Shown here: positions 15,796 through 24,826 of the stretch, piece by piece
Numbering within the stretch: position 1 is the first letter of the stretch
Layout of the letters: each line of letters starts with the position of its first letter
Source: Rhodobiaceae bacterium
GTDB taxonomy: Bacteria > Pseudomonadota > Alphaproteobacteria > Parvibaculales > Parvibaculaceae
Reading direction: 5' to 3'
NCBI GenBank assembly: GCA_003330885.1
Contig: CP030277.1
Coordinates: 3,646,001-3,710,000 of the forward strand
Length of the DNA: 64,000 nt
Notes under the pieces: model-generated
Database searches by the model: none
Seen by the model: the letters and a program-made list of their open reading frames with translations, nothing else
What the model was told of the DNA's origin: nothing
Program-made: the position numbers and the translations under genes

Positions 15796-17499
15796 ATGAA
15801 AAACCTATCGATTTCGAATTGGCCATTTGCCGCAAAATTTGGACTTCCAGCAGCTTTGGCATTGTTGGCATTGGTCGGCACCACATTTTGGGCGCTGACA
15901 ATTATCGATACACAAGTGACGCGCATTGATGAACTCGTGTCACAGGATATGGAAAGAGTGCGCGAGCTCTCATCAATTTCATCAAGCGTCCGGCAGGTCA
16001 ACGGCGACCTGTACCAACTCCTCACAGAAGCAGCTGCGAACCCGGGAACGGTGAACGTGGAAGCAGTCGCGGGTCGGTTGCAGGCGGAAAATGCAAACAT
16101 TATTGCAGCGCTTGAAAGCCAAAAGGCAGCGATAAGTGATGAAGAGCTTTCGGCTTCGATTGATTCCATCATCGCTGATCTAAATGGGTTTGGTGAGGCA
16201 ATTTCCTTTGTTGCAACAATGTTGGAGATTGATTTCGCAAGCTCTGTCTCCTTTCTAGATCCCTTTAAAGAAAATTATGCTCGGACGATCGCCTCCATTG
16301 ACTCCAATGTATTGAGCGTTGTGGAAGCCGCGAAAGGACTGGCGAACCGATCGCGAGATCAGGCAACCAATGCGCGACAGATGTTGATGGGCGGTGCCGC
16401 ACTTGCTGCTGCGCTTGCGGCACTGGTTGCATGGTTCATTGGCCGGGCGACGACGCAGTCTGTGAACCAGATTGCGCGGGCGACGGAACAGCTGGCGGCC
16501 GGGTCAACAGCGGTAGATCTGGAAAGCCTCGAGAGAGGCGACGAGCTGCGCACGCTGGTAGACTCCCTGACGACGTTCCGGGAGAACCAGGAACAAGTGG
16601 CACGTCTGCAGGCCGAACAGGCAGAAATGGCAGAGAAGGCAGAGGCGGATCGCCGCGCAGCGATGGAGTCCCTGGCATCCCAACTGGAATCTGAAGTGTC
16701 ATCTATTATCGAAAAAGTTGGAACAGCCGCGCAGTCCTTGCAGGGCGATGCTCACAAGATGCGCGATGTCGCTGAAGTTGCAAATGATCGGGTTGAATCT
16801 GTGAGTTTCGCGACGGGCGAAGCAGATCAGAGTGTTCAGACAGTGGCGGCAGCGGCCGAAGAGCTCAGCCATTCATTCGAGGAAATCGCCAGACAAACTC
16901 AAACGGCATCTAAGGTTATTGGGACGGCGACGTCTGAGGCGGAAAGTGCAAATGCAAAATTCCAAGAGCTTGCACAGGTGGCAGACAAGGTCGGCGGGAT
17001 TATTGAGATGATCCAGGACATTACCAATCAGACCAGCCTGCTTGCCCTGAACGCGACCATAGAGGCGGCACGGGCAGGCGAGGCGGGCAAGGGCTTCGCC
17101 GTTGTGGCTTCTGAGGTGAAGACGCTGGCAACCCAGACCGCCAAAGCGACGGAAGAGATTTCTACGCAAATCCAGGCGATCCAATCTTCCACGTCTGAAA
17201 GTGTTGAATCGATTGCAGCCATCACAAAAATCATCACAGAAGTGGAAACCGTCTCCAATGAAATTTCCACCAGCGTGACGGAGCAAAAGTCGGCAACAAA
17301 TGAAATTGCTCAAAGTGTTGGTGCTGCATCTCAAAGTACGCGCAGTGTCTCTGAAAATGTTTCGGCTGTTCGTGATGCTGCCGGTGAAACAGGTATAGCC
17401 GCAGATCGTGTGTTGAATGCATCGCGTGGGCTGTCCACAGATGCAGAAACGCTCGATGGCGCGGTTTCGAGGTTCCTCGCGGGTGTTCGATCAGCTTGA
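15796..17499 (+). CDS. Methyl-accepting chemotaxis protein
   Basis: A 567-residue transducer. Transmembrane helix 1 is near residues 15-38 and helix 2 ([18 protein letters not shown]) near 195-215, with a periplasmic helical domain of about 150 residues between them. A HAMP region follows, then a long coiled-coil signalling domain with the hairpin tip [27 protein letters not shown]. No C-terminal pentapeptide for CheR docking is visible. The ATG at 15796 begins [19 protein letters not shown]; an upstream in-frame start at 15739 lies inside the hairpin. No cheA/cheW genes are near. The arrangement suggests it senses the state of the YfiR-like protein or TonB receptor. Confidence 0.9.
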   Translation: MKNLSISNWPFAAKFGLPAALALLALVGTTFWALTIIDTQVTRIDELVSQDMERVRELSSISSSVRQVNGDLYQLLTEAAANPGTVNVEAVAGRLQAENANIIAALESQKAAISDEELSASIDSIIADLNGFGEAISFVATMLEIDFASSVSFLDPFKENYARTIASIDSNVLSVVEAAKGLANRSRDQATNARQMLMGGAALAAALAALVAWFIGRATTQSVNQIARATEQLAAGSTAVDLESLERGDELRTLVDSLTTFRENQEQVARLQAEQAEMAEKAEADRRAAMESLASQLESEVSSIIEKVGTAAQSLQGDAHKMRDVAEVANDRVESVSFATGEADQSVQTVAAAAEELSHSFEEIARQTQTASKVIGTATSEAESANAKFQELAQVADKVGGIIEMIQDITNQTSLLALNATIEAARAGEAGKGFAVVASEVKTLATQTAKATEEISTQIQAIQSSTSESVESIAAITKIITEVETVSNEISTSVTEQKSATNEIAQSVGAASQSTRSVSENVSAVRDAAGETGIAADRVLNASRGLSTDAETLDGAVSRFLAGVRSA

Positions 17500-17517
17500 T
17501 CGACGCCCCTCCTCAGG

Positions 17518-17557
17518 TGCCCCGTGTCGGTCGTCACGCCGGGCGGGGCATTTTTTT
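17518..17557 (+). terminator. Rho-independent terminator after the MCP gene
   Basis: TGCCCCG (17518-17524) pairs with CGGGGCA (17544-17550), and seven T residues follow. It ends the rightward YfiR-like/TonB receptor/MCP transcript. Confidence 0.85.
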
Positions 17558-17738
17558 GTTTGTTAGCGGCCAAAACCCGCTGGAATCCTTCCAATTTGGA
17601 GGACAATAAGTGTTAGGGCGACGGATTTCCGCTGCCCCCTTGCCTTGCACAAAAGATCGCTATATGAGTGTCGCTCCCAAGGGCGGAAACACTCTTGGCG
17701 GACGGATCTTGGGGCTTTTGCCTTTACCGCCCAAATGC

Positions 17739-17815
17739 GCACCGGTAGCTCAGCTGGATAGAGTACTTGACTACGAATCAAGGGGTCGGGAGTTCGAATC
17801 TTCCCCGGTGCGCCA
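17739..17815 (+). tRNA. tRNA-Arg (anticodon ACG)
   Basis: The 77-base sequence folds as a full cloverleaf. The acceptor GCACCGG pairs with CCGGTGC, the D arm is GCTC-AGCTGGATA-GAG, the anticodon stem is CTTGA/TCAAG with loop CTACGAA (anticodon ACG), the T arm is GGGAG-TTCGAAT-CTTCC, and the discriminator G is followed by an encoded CCA. It reads CGN arginine codons after A34 is changed to inosine. It is a single gene between a terminator and the 3' end of the convergent CHASE2 kinase gene. Confidence 0.97.
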
Positions 17816-17956
17816 CTTTCCATAATGAATAGACCTAGCAGAGGCATCCTCCGTCAAGCCAGGTTGCCCGCTTGGGAAAGCCAGGGCTGTGCGGGAAATC
17901 TTCCTCGCGAGGTCAGGTGGGGTTAGAACGCCGCTGCTATTGAGCCTTGTTCAAAC

Positions 17957-20167
17957 TCAATGACTGCGCGCCTGGTTTGGTGTGTCGTGGATGACGCGGT
18001 CCGCTGGAAATGTCAGCGTTGCAGTGGTCCCTGCACTCACCTCACTCTTAAAGCTCAATGTGCCGCCGTGAAGCGCCATGTGCTTTTGAACGAGGGTGAG
18101 GCCAAGACCGCTTCCCTCAAACTCGCGCTCAAGGCGCGCGTCCACCTGGTAGAAGGCATCGGTGAGTTGTGGAATGCTTTCCTGCGGAATGCCTATGCCT
18201 TCATCACAGACGTCGATCCTGATCGCGCCGCTGTCATCCAAATTGGCTTTGAGAACAATGTTCGAACCGCTAGATGAGAATTTTACGGCATTTGATAGGA
18301 GGTTTAAGACCATCTGCTTTGTGAGGCGAGGGTCTGCCCAGAGTTCAGGCAGGCCATCAGCGGCTTCGATTTGGATGTTGCGATCTTTTGCGGCCGGCCA
18401 CCCATCGGTAAGGCGTTTGACGCTTTGAAGAAGGTCGTCAACCTCCAGCTCTTCTTCATTGAGGCTGAAGTCGCCGGTCTCTATTCGGGCGACATCCAAA
18501 ATGTCATTCACGATCGAGAGAAGATGTCGGCCGCTATCTTCAATGTCGTGTGAATACCCAACATATTGCTCTGATCCCAGAGGACCGAACGCCTCTGTCT
18601 TCATGATTTCTGAGAAGCCAATAATGGCATTCAGCGGTGTTCGCAGTTCGTGGCTCATGTTGGCCAGGAACTGAGTCTTTGATCTGTTCGCAGAGATAGC
18701 TTCTTGAAGAGCAGCGTCCCTGTCGAGTTCCGCCTGGCGTCGTTCAGTGATATCGCGGAATGTCGCAGTGAAGATGGGACGGCTTTGTATGGTCTCAGCT
18801 TCTTCAAGAACGGACCGCGTAACGATGTATTCGATGATGCGGGTTTCCCCAGATGGGGTGGTGAATTCCACCTCTTGCAGGTCGTCTGTCTGATCTTGTT
18901 CCCATGGCGCCCACCAGTCTGAACTGCTGGGAAGGACGTCAGACAATTTTTGTCCGACGAGTGTAGTTTCGCTTTGGACTTGGAGAATTTTACGCGCTGC
19001 GGCATTGCCGCTCTCAATGCAACGGTCTTGGTTGTAAACAATGATCCCGTCAAAACTGTCTTCCACAACGCGGTCCAGCATCCGCCCGTGGTTTTCTTTC
19101 TCTACCCTTTCACGGGCGACCTGTTCACGCCGGGCCTCCAACTCCGTTTTTGTCACTGCGATCCCCATGAGGCTTGCCACGAGGAGTATGGCTCCGGTGT
19201 CCACGCTGATGGCGAAAATATGTTGAATGCCAAAGACAGTGAACTGGGTTGCCGCGCAGAAACCTACAATGCCTGCAATGTAGAAACCGAGACTTGTGAG
19301 ATGTCGCGTGGCTGATAGAAGCAGTAATGTGAGGCCACCTAGAAGGAGCGAAAGTATTGTGCTCGTTCTCCAGATTTCTCGTTCCTGATGTATCGTCTCG
19401 AATGCCAGCGCTTGGAGCAACGGACCCGAGACAACACCGATGACGGGTAGGTTTAATTGGTCGCCGAGCTCTACTGCTGTCCCGCCGACGATGATCCGTT
19501 TTCCCCTGATCTCGGCGGCGTCAAAGTTACCTTTGAGAAGATCAATGTAGGAGAGGCGGGGGATAGAGTTTATGTCGATGCTGTAGTCGACATAAAAAGC
19601 CTGTTCATCACGCAGGGCGCGCCCTGCTAAGGTTGCCGCAAGAGAATATTGGAATTTGTCTTCAACAAATCCGCCATAGGTCATCGTCCAGATGCGGCCG
19701 TCTGACGATGGAAACACATTCACATTTGCCAACCAGGAATGTTCCCTAAAGAGCGGGTCGGGTTCGGTTCGAAGTGTCTCGCCGGACTTTTGACCGGCAG
19801 ATGCCAGTTGTATGAAGGATGGCAGTATAACTTGCCCGCCAGCGCGCTTCAGCGCTGCGACCAGTTCTGCGTTATCTTCTTCATTTTGACTGCGGGCTAA
19901 TTCAACATCGAACGCGATAGCGCTCGCGCCTGCGGTGTGTAGGGCGTCAATGGCTTTTGCGTGGTCGCTTCGGTTAAATGGCCAGACACCCAGCTCTTTG
20001 ATGCTGCGGGCGTCGATCTGAACCACGACCAGGTCAGCGCTGGCGGGGCGCGTGTCACTATTGAAACGAGAAGCCAGCAGGGCGCGCTCAACCGGCTCCA
20101 GAAAGCCGAGTGTCGTCAGAAACAATGTCAGACACCCCACAATGAGGGGCTGTCGATAGGTCTTCAT
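17957..20167 (-). CDS. CHASE2-PAS sensor histidine kinase
   Basis: A 736-residue kinase. One N-terminal helix (about 8-24) leads to a periplasmic CHASE2 domain (about 30-260; LVVVQIDARSIKELGVWPF and ASAIAFDVEL are typical). Three helices follow (about 265-345), then a PAS domain (about 365-480, DSFDGIIVYNQDRCIESGNAAA), the H-box MSHELRTPLNAIIGF near residue 513 and a HATPase domain (NLLSNAVKFS, DEGIGIP, GSGLGLTLV). No receiver domain or response regulator is adjacent. It lies downstream of a FecR-domain gene on the same strand with a terminator-like hairpin between them; CHASE2 and FecR proteins often co-occur. Confidence 0.92.
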   Translation of the reverse strand: MKTYRQPLIVGCLTLFLTTLGFLEPVERALLASRFNSDTRPASADLVVVQIDARSIKELGVWPFNRSDHAKAIDALHTAGASAIAFDVELARSQNEEDNAELVAALKRAGGQVILPSFIQLASAGQKSGETLRTEPDPLFREHSWLANVNVFPSSDGRIWTMTYGGFVEDKFQYSLAATLAGRALRDEQAFYVDYSIDINSIPRLSYIDLLKGNFDAAEIRGKRIIVGGTAVELGDQLNLPVIGVVSGPLLQALAFETIHQEREIWRTSTILSLLLGGLTLLLLSATRHLTSLGFYIAGIVGFCAATQFTVFGIQHIFAISVDTGAILLVASLMGIAVTKTELEARREQVARERVEKENHGRMLDRVVEDSFDGIIVYNQDRCIESGNAAARKILQVQSETTLVGQKLSDVLPSSSDWWAPWEQDQTDDLQEVEFTTPSGETRIIEYIVTRSVLEEAETIQSRPIFTATFRDITERRQAELDRDAALQEAISANRSKTQFLANMSHELRTPLNAIIGFSEIMKTEAFGPLGSEQYVGYSHDIEDSGRHLLSIVNDILDVARIETGDFSLNEEELEVDDLLQSVKRLTDGWPAAKDRNIQIEAADGLPELWADPRLTKQMVLNLLSNAVKFSSSGSNIVLKANLDDSGAIRIDVCDEGIGIPQESIPQLTDAFYQVDARLEREFEGSGLGLTLVQKHMALHGGTLSFKSEVSAGTTATLTFPADRVIHDTPNQARSH

Positions 20168-20177
20168 GTCGCCCGCC

Positions 20178-20214
20178 GAAAAAACCCGCTATGCGGATAG
20201 TCACACAGCGGGTT
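20178..20214 (-). terminator. Hairpin plus T-run between the FecR and CHASE2 kinase genes
   Basis: Read on the minus strand, AACCCGCT (20214-20207) pairs with AGCGGGTT (20190-20183), and the T-run of the stem extends to TTTTTT. It sits 11 bases before the kinase ATG, so it would end most FecR transcripts or act as an attenuator for the kinase. Confidence 0.75.
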
Positions 20215-20247
20215 GATCTTAGATAAGAGGGCTTACATTCGGCTTAA

Positions 20248-21636
20248 TTAGGCCTTCCCGTTGCCTTTTCCATTGCCACCTGCATTGGAATTAGCATTTC
20301 CGTTACCATTTCCATTGCCGCCTGCGTTGGAGTTCGGGTTGTTTACGAGACCAGGCGGTGTAGCGCCGGTCTGACCAACGGCCAGTCCGTTGCCATTTCC
20401 ATTGCCGCCCGCGTTGGAGTTCGGGTTGTTTACGAGACCAGGCGGTGTAGCGCCGGCCTGACCAACGGCCAGTCCGTTGCCATTTCCATTGCCGCCTGCG
20501 TTGGAGTTCGGGATGTTCGCAAGGCCAGGAGGTGTCGCGCCTGTCAGACCGACTGCCAGCCCAATACCGCCCGCGTTGGAGCCCGGGTTCCTGGTGAGGC
20601 CAGGTGGCGTCGCTCCGGTGTTCCCAACCGCCAACCCATTGCTGGCTGCGGGAGCACTGTTTCCGCCCTGGATGCTATTCGGGTTGCCCACGAGGCCCGG
20701 TGCTGAATTGGCGGTTAGGCCAGCAGCGACGGCATTTGTATTTCCGACGAGACCCGCTGGAACGTTACCTGAAGAGCCAGCGGTTCCGACCATTTCTACA
20801 TTGGTCCCTGGCGCATTGGCCGCTCCGTCTGACGTATCCACGTTGGATGAGGCATCGCTCACTTGCCCGTTGGAAACTGTTGCTGCCCGCGCAAGGCCGT
20901 TTGTCGTTGTGCTGACGTCCAGTGCGGCTGAGCCTACGCTGGCAACGATGATCGGTGTGGTGGCTGTTGCTGGTGCTGCAGCCTCGGTCTGGCGGGGAGC
21001 CGGTACCACTTTATTGGTGCGTGCAGGGGCTGCTGCGCGGGCTGGGGCTGCGGCGCCTGGTCCGCCAACGGACAGGCCAACGCCCTGTGCCGCCGGAGTG
21101 TGGGCAGTCTGCCCCGGGCGAACCATGCCGACATCTCCGGTATCAAGATCAATCACCTCGACTGCACCTTCCACAACGTGAACTGCTGCGCCGCTTTGAT
21201 CCACGGTTACCGTAAATTTGGTGCCCTTTACGACAGCGGCGAGGAAAGGGGTTTCAACTTCAAAGTGTTGCTGCGCACGTTTTTCAACCTGCAGCAGGAT
21301 CGTTCCAAAGCTCTGCAGGATGGTGGTCGCCATTCCATTATCATTCTGCTCAGGCAACGCCAGGGAGGTGCGGGGGGAGACGATAATGGACTCATCGCCA
21401 CGAACAAGAACAACGCGTCCATCCTCGCCGGTTTCAATGGTAGAACCTGCCCGCAAACTTTCGTTCGGGTTCAGCGCGACAGGCTGGAGGGCTGCCTGTT
21501 TGACCCAAACCGTTCCGGCATGGCTCTCCACGTTCCAGGCTCTGTTCTCAAGGGCAAATGCCTGAGAGGTGACGCTGATGGATGCGAGCATCAACGTGAT
21601 GAAACCGATATAGCGAAACAGACCATTGGTATGCAT
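20248..21636 (-). CDS. FecR-domain exported protein with repetitive Gly/Asn-rich C-terminus
   Basis: A 462-residue protein with a signal peptide (about 1-28, ending SQAFALE) and a FecR domain (about 35-170: AGTVWVKQAALQPVALN, LRAGSTIETGEDGRVVLV, FEVETPFLAAVVKGTKFTV, VVEGAVEVID). An Ala/Pro-rich linker follows, and after residue 290 there are repeats of the type GLAVGQTGATPPGLVNNPNS with an NAGGNGNGN spacer. Three 29-residue units are exact enough to show as 87-bp DNA repeats. Unlike FecR proper it has no visible sigma factor partner. GGAGAA precedes the ATG. It is divergent from a TpsB gene and upstream of the CHASE2 kinase. Confidence 0.85.
   Translation of the reverse strand: MHTNGLFRYIGFITLMLASISVTSQAFALENRAWNVESHAGTVWVKQAALQPVALNPNESLRAGSTIETGEDGRVVLVRGDESIIVSPRTSLALPEQNDNGMATTILQSFGTILLQVEKRAQQHFEVETPFLAAVVKGTKFTVTVDQSGAAVHVVEGAVEVIDLDTGDVGMVRPGQTAHTPAAQGVGLSVGGPGAAAPARAAAPARTNKVVPAPRQTEAAAPATATTPIIVASVGSAALDVSTTTNGLARAATVSNGQVSDASSNVDTSDGAANAPGTNVEMVGTAGSSGNVPAGLVGNTNAVAAGLTANSAPGLVGNPNSIQGGNSAPAASNGLAVGNTGATPPGLTRNPGSNAGGIGLAVGLTGATPPGLANIPNSNAGGNGNGNGLAVGQAGATPPGLVNNPNSNAGGNGNGNGLAVGQTGATPPGLVNNPNSNAGGNGNGNGNANSNAGGNGKGNGKA
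20324..20584 (-). repeat. 87-bp tandem repeats in the 3' end of the FecR-type gene
   Basis: The string GCGTTGGAGTTCGGG recurs at 20324, 20411 and 20498, exactly 87 bases apart, with near-identical sequence between the copies and a diverged fourth unit at about 20572. Each unit encodes 29 residues. Copy number could change by slippage or recombination. Confidence 0.85.
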
Positions 21637-21844
21637 GGCGCGTTCTCCAAAAGCTCAAGTGCCTATTGCACTCGCTCGAACTTTACGAAAAAGAGCTGAG
21701 ATTCAAAGGAAAACACCGGTTCTATGCTAAGGAATTCCTCCGTTTTCTGAGCAATTTTAGGCTCATTTTACCTATTCACAAATTGCTAAGGATAAAACTT
21801 CAGTATGTGACCGGGTGGTGGCGTCTTACTTTTCTGAGAGACAA
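21637..21844. promoter_or_regulatory. Divergent promoter region between the FecR-type and TpsB genes
   Basis: This AT-rich 208-bp region must drive both genes. Two inverted repeats are visible: AGTGC-CTATT-GCACT (21658-21672), close to the FecR ATG, and TGAGC-8-GCTCA (21748-21765) nearer tpsB. Neither matches a regulator I know. Confidence 0.4.
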
Positions 21845-23533
21845 ATGAACGGGTTCTACAAGTGGGCATGGGGGTGCGCTGCCGGTTGGGTGGGCTTGAT
21901 GCTTATTGGTGTATTGAGTGCGCATTCAGCGCACGCATCTGACGACCCTGGACAGGTCCAGCAACGCATTCAAGATACGGATAAAGAGGACCTCATAGAT
22001 CGGCCCTCTGATCCGCGACTGCCTGGTGTGGCGCCTTACCGACAGCCAGATACAGAACGCTTTACACTCACCGGTGTCACAGTGAGCGGCTCTACGGTTT
22101 TTTCCGGTGAAGAACTCGCTCCACTATACGAACGCTACATGGCGACTGAGGTCGGTCGGTCTGACCTTATGGATATTGCTGATGCGGCCACCAAATTCTA
22201 TCAGGACAGAGGGTACACCCTGTCCCGAGCATTCGTTCCACCCCAATCCATTATTGCCGGTGTCATTGAGCTCAGAATAGTTGAGGGCTATGTCGAAGAG
22301 ATACAGGCACGGGGTGATACAGGCGGTGTCGATCTTGCTCCCTACACTCAGCGCATTCTTGCCGAACGTCCTCTCACGCAGTCGACATTTGAGCGGAATC
22401 TGCTTCTGATGCATGACCTTGGCGGCTTGAAAGTCACCGACATTGCACTGGCGGAGGAGATAGAGGGAAGCGGGGCCTATACGCTAGGTCTGACGGTTAC
22501 CTATGACGCCTGGGAAGGGTCACTCTATTCAGACAATCGCGGTACTGATGCGGTCGGGCCGGTTCAGCTGGGACTGTCAGCGAGTGCCAATTCGCTCCTT
22601 GGTTTGGGCGAAGTGCTCACCGCCTCTGTCTACACGACGCCACGTGACCCTGCTGAACTCCAATACGGTCAATTGCGCCTACATCAGCCAATTGGGTCTG
22701 ATGGTTTCGCCTTGTCGCTGTCCGGTGCCTATAGCAAAACCGATCCTTCCGGGGCACTAAGTTCAATCGGCAGAGAAGGAGCATCAGTTTATGGAAGCAT
22801 CGAGGCGCAGTACCCGCTCATTCGGATGCGCAATGAGACGTTGTGGCTTCGCGGCAGCTTTGATATCCGCAACGTTACGGACGAGACGGAGTTTGGCATT
22901 ATTTTCGATGACCGGCTCAGGGTTGCGCGATTGAAGGTCGAGTATGTCCGAACGGATGAGTGGAATGGCTCGAACTTTGTCAGTGTCGGTATTGCGCAGG
23001 GACTTGATATCCTTGGTGCCTCGGGCGCGGGGCATCGTTTTGCCTCTCGGATTGACGGTGAGGTGCAATTCACCAAACTGGTTGCTGAATACTACCGCTG
23101 GCAGCGCCTGTGGGGCGATGAACTTGCACTCGCCTTCCGGGTTGCGGGGCAGAAATCCTCAGCGCCGCTTTTGTCGGCAGAGGAGATGGGCCTGGGCGGC
23201 GCGCGTTTCGGACGTGGCTACGAATATAGTGAGCTGACAGGGGACGATGCTGTTGCCGGTTCGCTCGAGCTTCAGTTCACACCGGAGCTGCGCACTCCTA
23301 TCGCGGACAACATTACCTTCTATGGCTTTTATGACATTGGAGCGGTGTGGAACCGAAATGCCGCGCCTGGTTTTGAACGCTTGTCTTTGGCCTCTGCCGG
23401 AGGTGGCATTCGTTTCCGGTTATTTGAGCAACTCAACGCGTCGGCAGAGCTTGCTAAGCCGCTAACCCGCGACAGCAGTCGCGGGACTGACCGCGACCCG
23501 CAATTCTATTTCTCGCTTTACAATCCATTCTAG
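21845..23533 (+). CDS. TpsB/FhaC/ShlB-family outer-membrane transporter
   Basis: A 562-residue two-partner secretion transporter. A signal peptide (ending SAHSAHA) is followed by a linker and two POTRA-like domains (about 60-215: FTLTGVTVSGSTVFSGEEL; FYQDRGYTLSRAFVPPQSI and VIELRIVEGYVEEI are typical POTRA_2). The ShlB barrel follows (SLYSDNRGTDAVGPVQLGLSA, MGLGGARFGRGYEYSELTGDDAVAGSLEL), with a final FYFSLYNPF ending in Phe. Such proteins export a large TpsA partner across the outer membrane, but no gene with a TPS secretion domain is visible here. The ATG at 21845 is preferred over 21815. Confidence 0.92.
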   Translation: MNGFYKWAWGCAAGWVGLMLIGVLSAHSAHASDDPGQVQQRIQDTDKEDLIDRPSDPRLPGVAPYRQPDTERFTLTGVTVSGSTVFSGEELAPLYERYMATEVGRSDLMDIADAATKFYQDRGYTLSRAFVPPQSIIAGVIELRIVEGYVEEIQARGDTGGVDLAPYTQRILAERPLTQSTFERNLLLMHDLGGLKVTDIALAEEIEGSGAYTLGLTVTYDAWEGSLYSDNRGTDAVGPVQLGLSASANSLLGLGEVLTASVYTTPRDPAELQYGQLRLHQPIGSDGFALSLSGAYSKTDPSGALSSIGREGASVYGSIEAQYPLIRMRNETLWLRGSFDIRNVTDETEFGIIFDDRLRVARLKVEYVRTDEWNGSNFVSVGIAQGLDILGASGAGHRFASRIDGEVQFTKLVAEYYRWQRLWGDELALAFRVAGQKSSAPLLSAEEMGLGGARFGRGYEYSELTGDDAVAGSLELQFTPELRTPIADNITFYGFYDIGAVWNRNAAPGFERLSLASAGGGIRFRLFEQLNASAELAKPLTRDSSRGTDRDPQFYFSLYNPF

Positions 23534-23629
23534 GTGTTTTGCAGCTTTGCTGGGGCTACGCTCCAAGTGGATTGCCCGGAACACGCGCAACTGATTGAGA
23601 TCGAGGTCATGAATGTTTATGCGCCCGGC

Positions 23630-24559
23630 CTAAGGGGCTCCAAACATGGAAGCAGCGCCACGCAGGATCGAGACAATGTGATTGCGGATCCACCTATGTC
23701 CGTCATCTTCATCTGAACTTTTGGTCCAGGCGATGTGTGCCTCGATGGTGGGGAGGTCGACGGGTAAGTCAAGCGAGACCAGGTTGTCATCACGGTTGTA
23801 GAAGTTGAGTGTGTTGCGACCTACCACAGCGACAAGATCAGAAACACCGACCAGAGTGTAGACGGATTGAATGTCAGCAACATAAACCGACGTGGTGCGG
23901 TTGATGCCCGCCTGTCTAAACAAGCCGTCGACAAACTCCAGCATTTTCTTGGAATGCGTTTGCATGGTGAAGCGCAGAGATTCCAAGTTCTCTGGCGTTA
24001 ACTGGTTGCTCCGGGCAATTGGGTGGGTCTTGGCTGCAATCAGAACAAGCTCATCTGTCCAGACGCGTTCGGACGTAACATGTTCGTCGAGCAGAAAGCC
24101 CGGCAATATGCATGTGTCTAGGGCGCCATTCATCAGTGCGTCTTTTGGACTTTCCCTATCTTGTTGAATGCATTCCAGTTGCACATTTGGTGCTTCTTTT
24201 CTCACGACACCCACCAATGCGGGAATAAGAATGGGGTTGAGCAGATCGTTGACGCCAATTCGAAAGGTGCGTGTGGAGGTTGCTGGGTCAAAGCTGCGGA
24301 GATTGGCGAGCCCCTGCTCAACTGTCTCTAGCGCGTGCTGAATGGGCACGGCGAGCGCCATGGCGGTGCGGGTCGGCGCGACGCCTTTGCCAGATGCATA
24401 GAAAAGCGTATCGCCGGTGAAGTCCCGCAATCGTTTGAGCGATTTGCTGACAGCGGGCTGGGTTACGCCAAGGCGAACAGCGGCTTTGCTGATGCTGCGC
24501 TCCGTGTAAATCGCCTGAAAAACGGAAAGGAGGTTGAGGTCCAGCTGATCAATATTCAA
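23630..24559 (-). CDS. LysR family transcriptional regulator
   Basis: A 309-residue regulator. The N-terminal winged helix is LDLNLLSVFQAIYTERSISKAAVRLGVTQPAVSKSLKRLRD, followed by a substrate-binding-like effector domain (from about 95, TFRIGVNDLLNPILIPALVGV). The layout is NodD/SyrM/LinR-like, with the typical DLNLL opening. The best start is TTG at 24559, with AAGGAG about 10 bases upstream. It is convergent to tpsB and divergent from the giant autotransporter gene, which is the obvious candidate target. Confidence 0.92.
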   Translation of the reverse strand: MNIDQLDLNLLSVFQAIYTERSISKAAVRLGVTQPAVSKSLKRLRDFTGDTLFYASGKGVAPTRTAMALAVPIQHALETVEQGLANLRSFDPATSTRTFRIGVNDLLNPILIPALVGVVRKEAPNVQLECIQQDRESPKDALMNGALDTCILPGFLLDEHVTSERVWTDELVLIAAKTHPIARSNQLTPENLESLRFTMQTHSKKMLEFVDGLFRQAGINRTTSVYVADIQSVYTLVGVSDLVAVVGRNTLNFYNRDDNLVSLDLPVDLPTIEAHIAWTKSSDEDDGHRWIRNHIVSILRGAASMFGAP

Positions 24560-24826
24560 GAGAAGCTCAGCTCCTTGTTTGGGCGTCTGTCACGCGGTCG
24601 ATTATGCGGAGAAACTGATGTGTAGGAGTCCGCTTTTACCGCGGGTTCTCATGTCTGCCAATCATACCTCATATCAATTAAGAGTGTAAGTATAACCTGA
24701 AGTAATAAGTCCTATTTCCACCAGTAATAAGAAGACGAATATTTACTATCCGTTCATTTTATATTTGTAACGGAAATATTTGTCTGATTTGAATGCCCCT
24801 TTGTTGAGTAATGCAAGGGGCCGGAA
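24560..24826. promoter_or_regulatory. AT-rich divergent region between lysR and the giant autotransporter gene
   Basis: The 267-bp gap is much more AT-rich than its surroundings. A 9-base direct repeat AGTAATAAG occurs at 24701 and 24723, 22 bases (about two turns) apart, a spacing that suits a dimeric or tetrameric regulator. AAGGGGCCGGA just before 24827 serves as ribosome-binding site. The LysR protein is the likely binder, by position only. Confidence 0.45.

Noticed and set aside
17563-17847. Minus-strand reading frame with GAPGKIRTPDPLIRSQVLYPAELP across the tRNA
   Set aside because: This is the antisense translation of the tRNA-Arg gene, a well-known artefact.
20477-21181. Plus-strand frame of 234 codons opposite the FecR-type gene
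   Set aside because: Pro/Ala-rich antisense product of the repetitive tail; the minus-strand frame has signal peptide and FecR domain.
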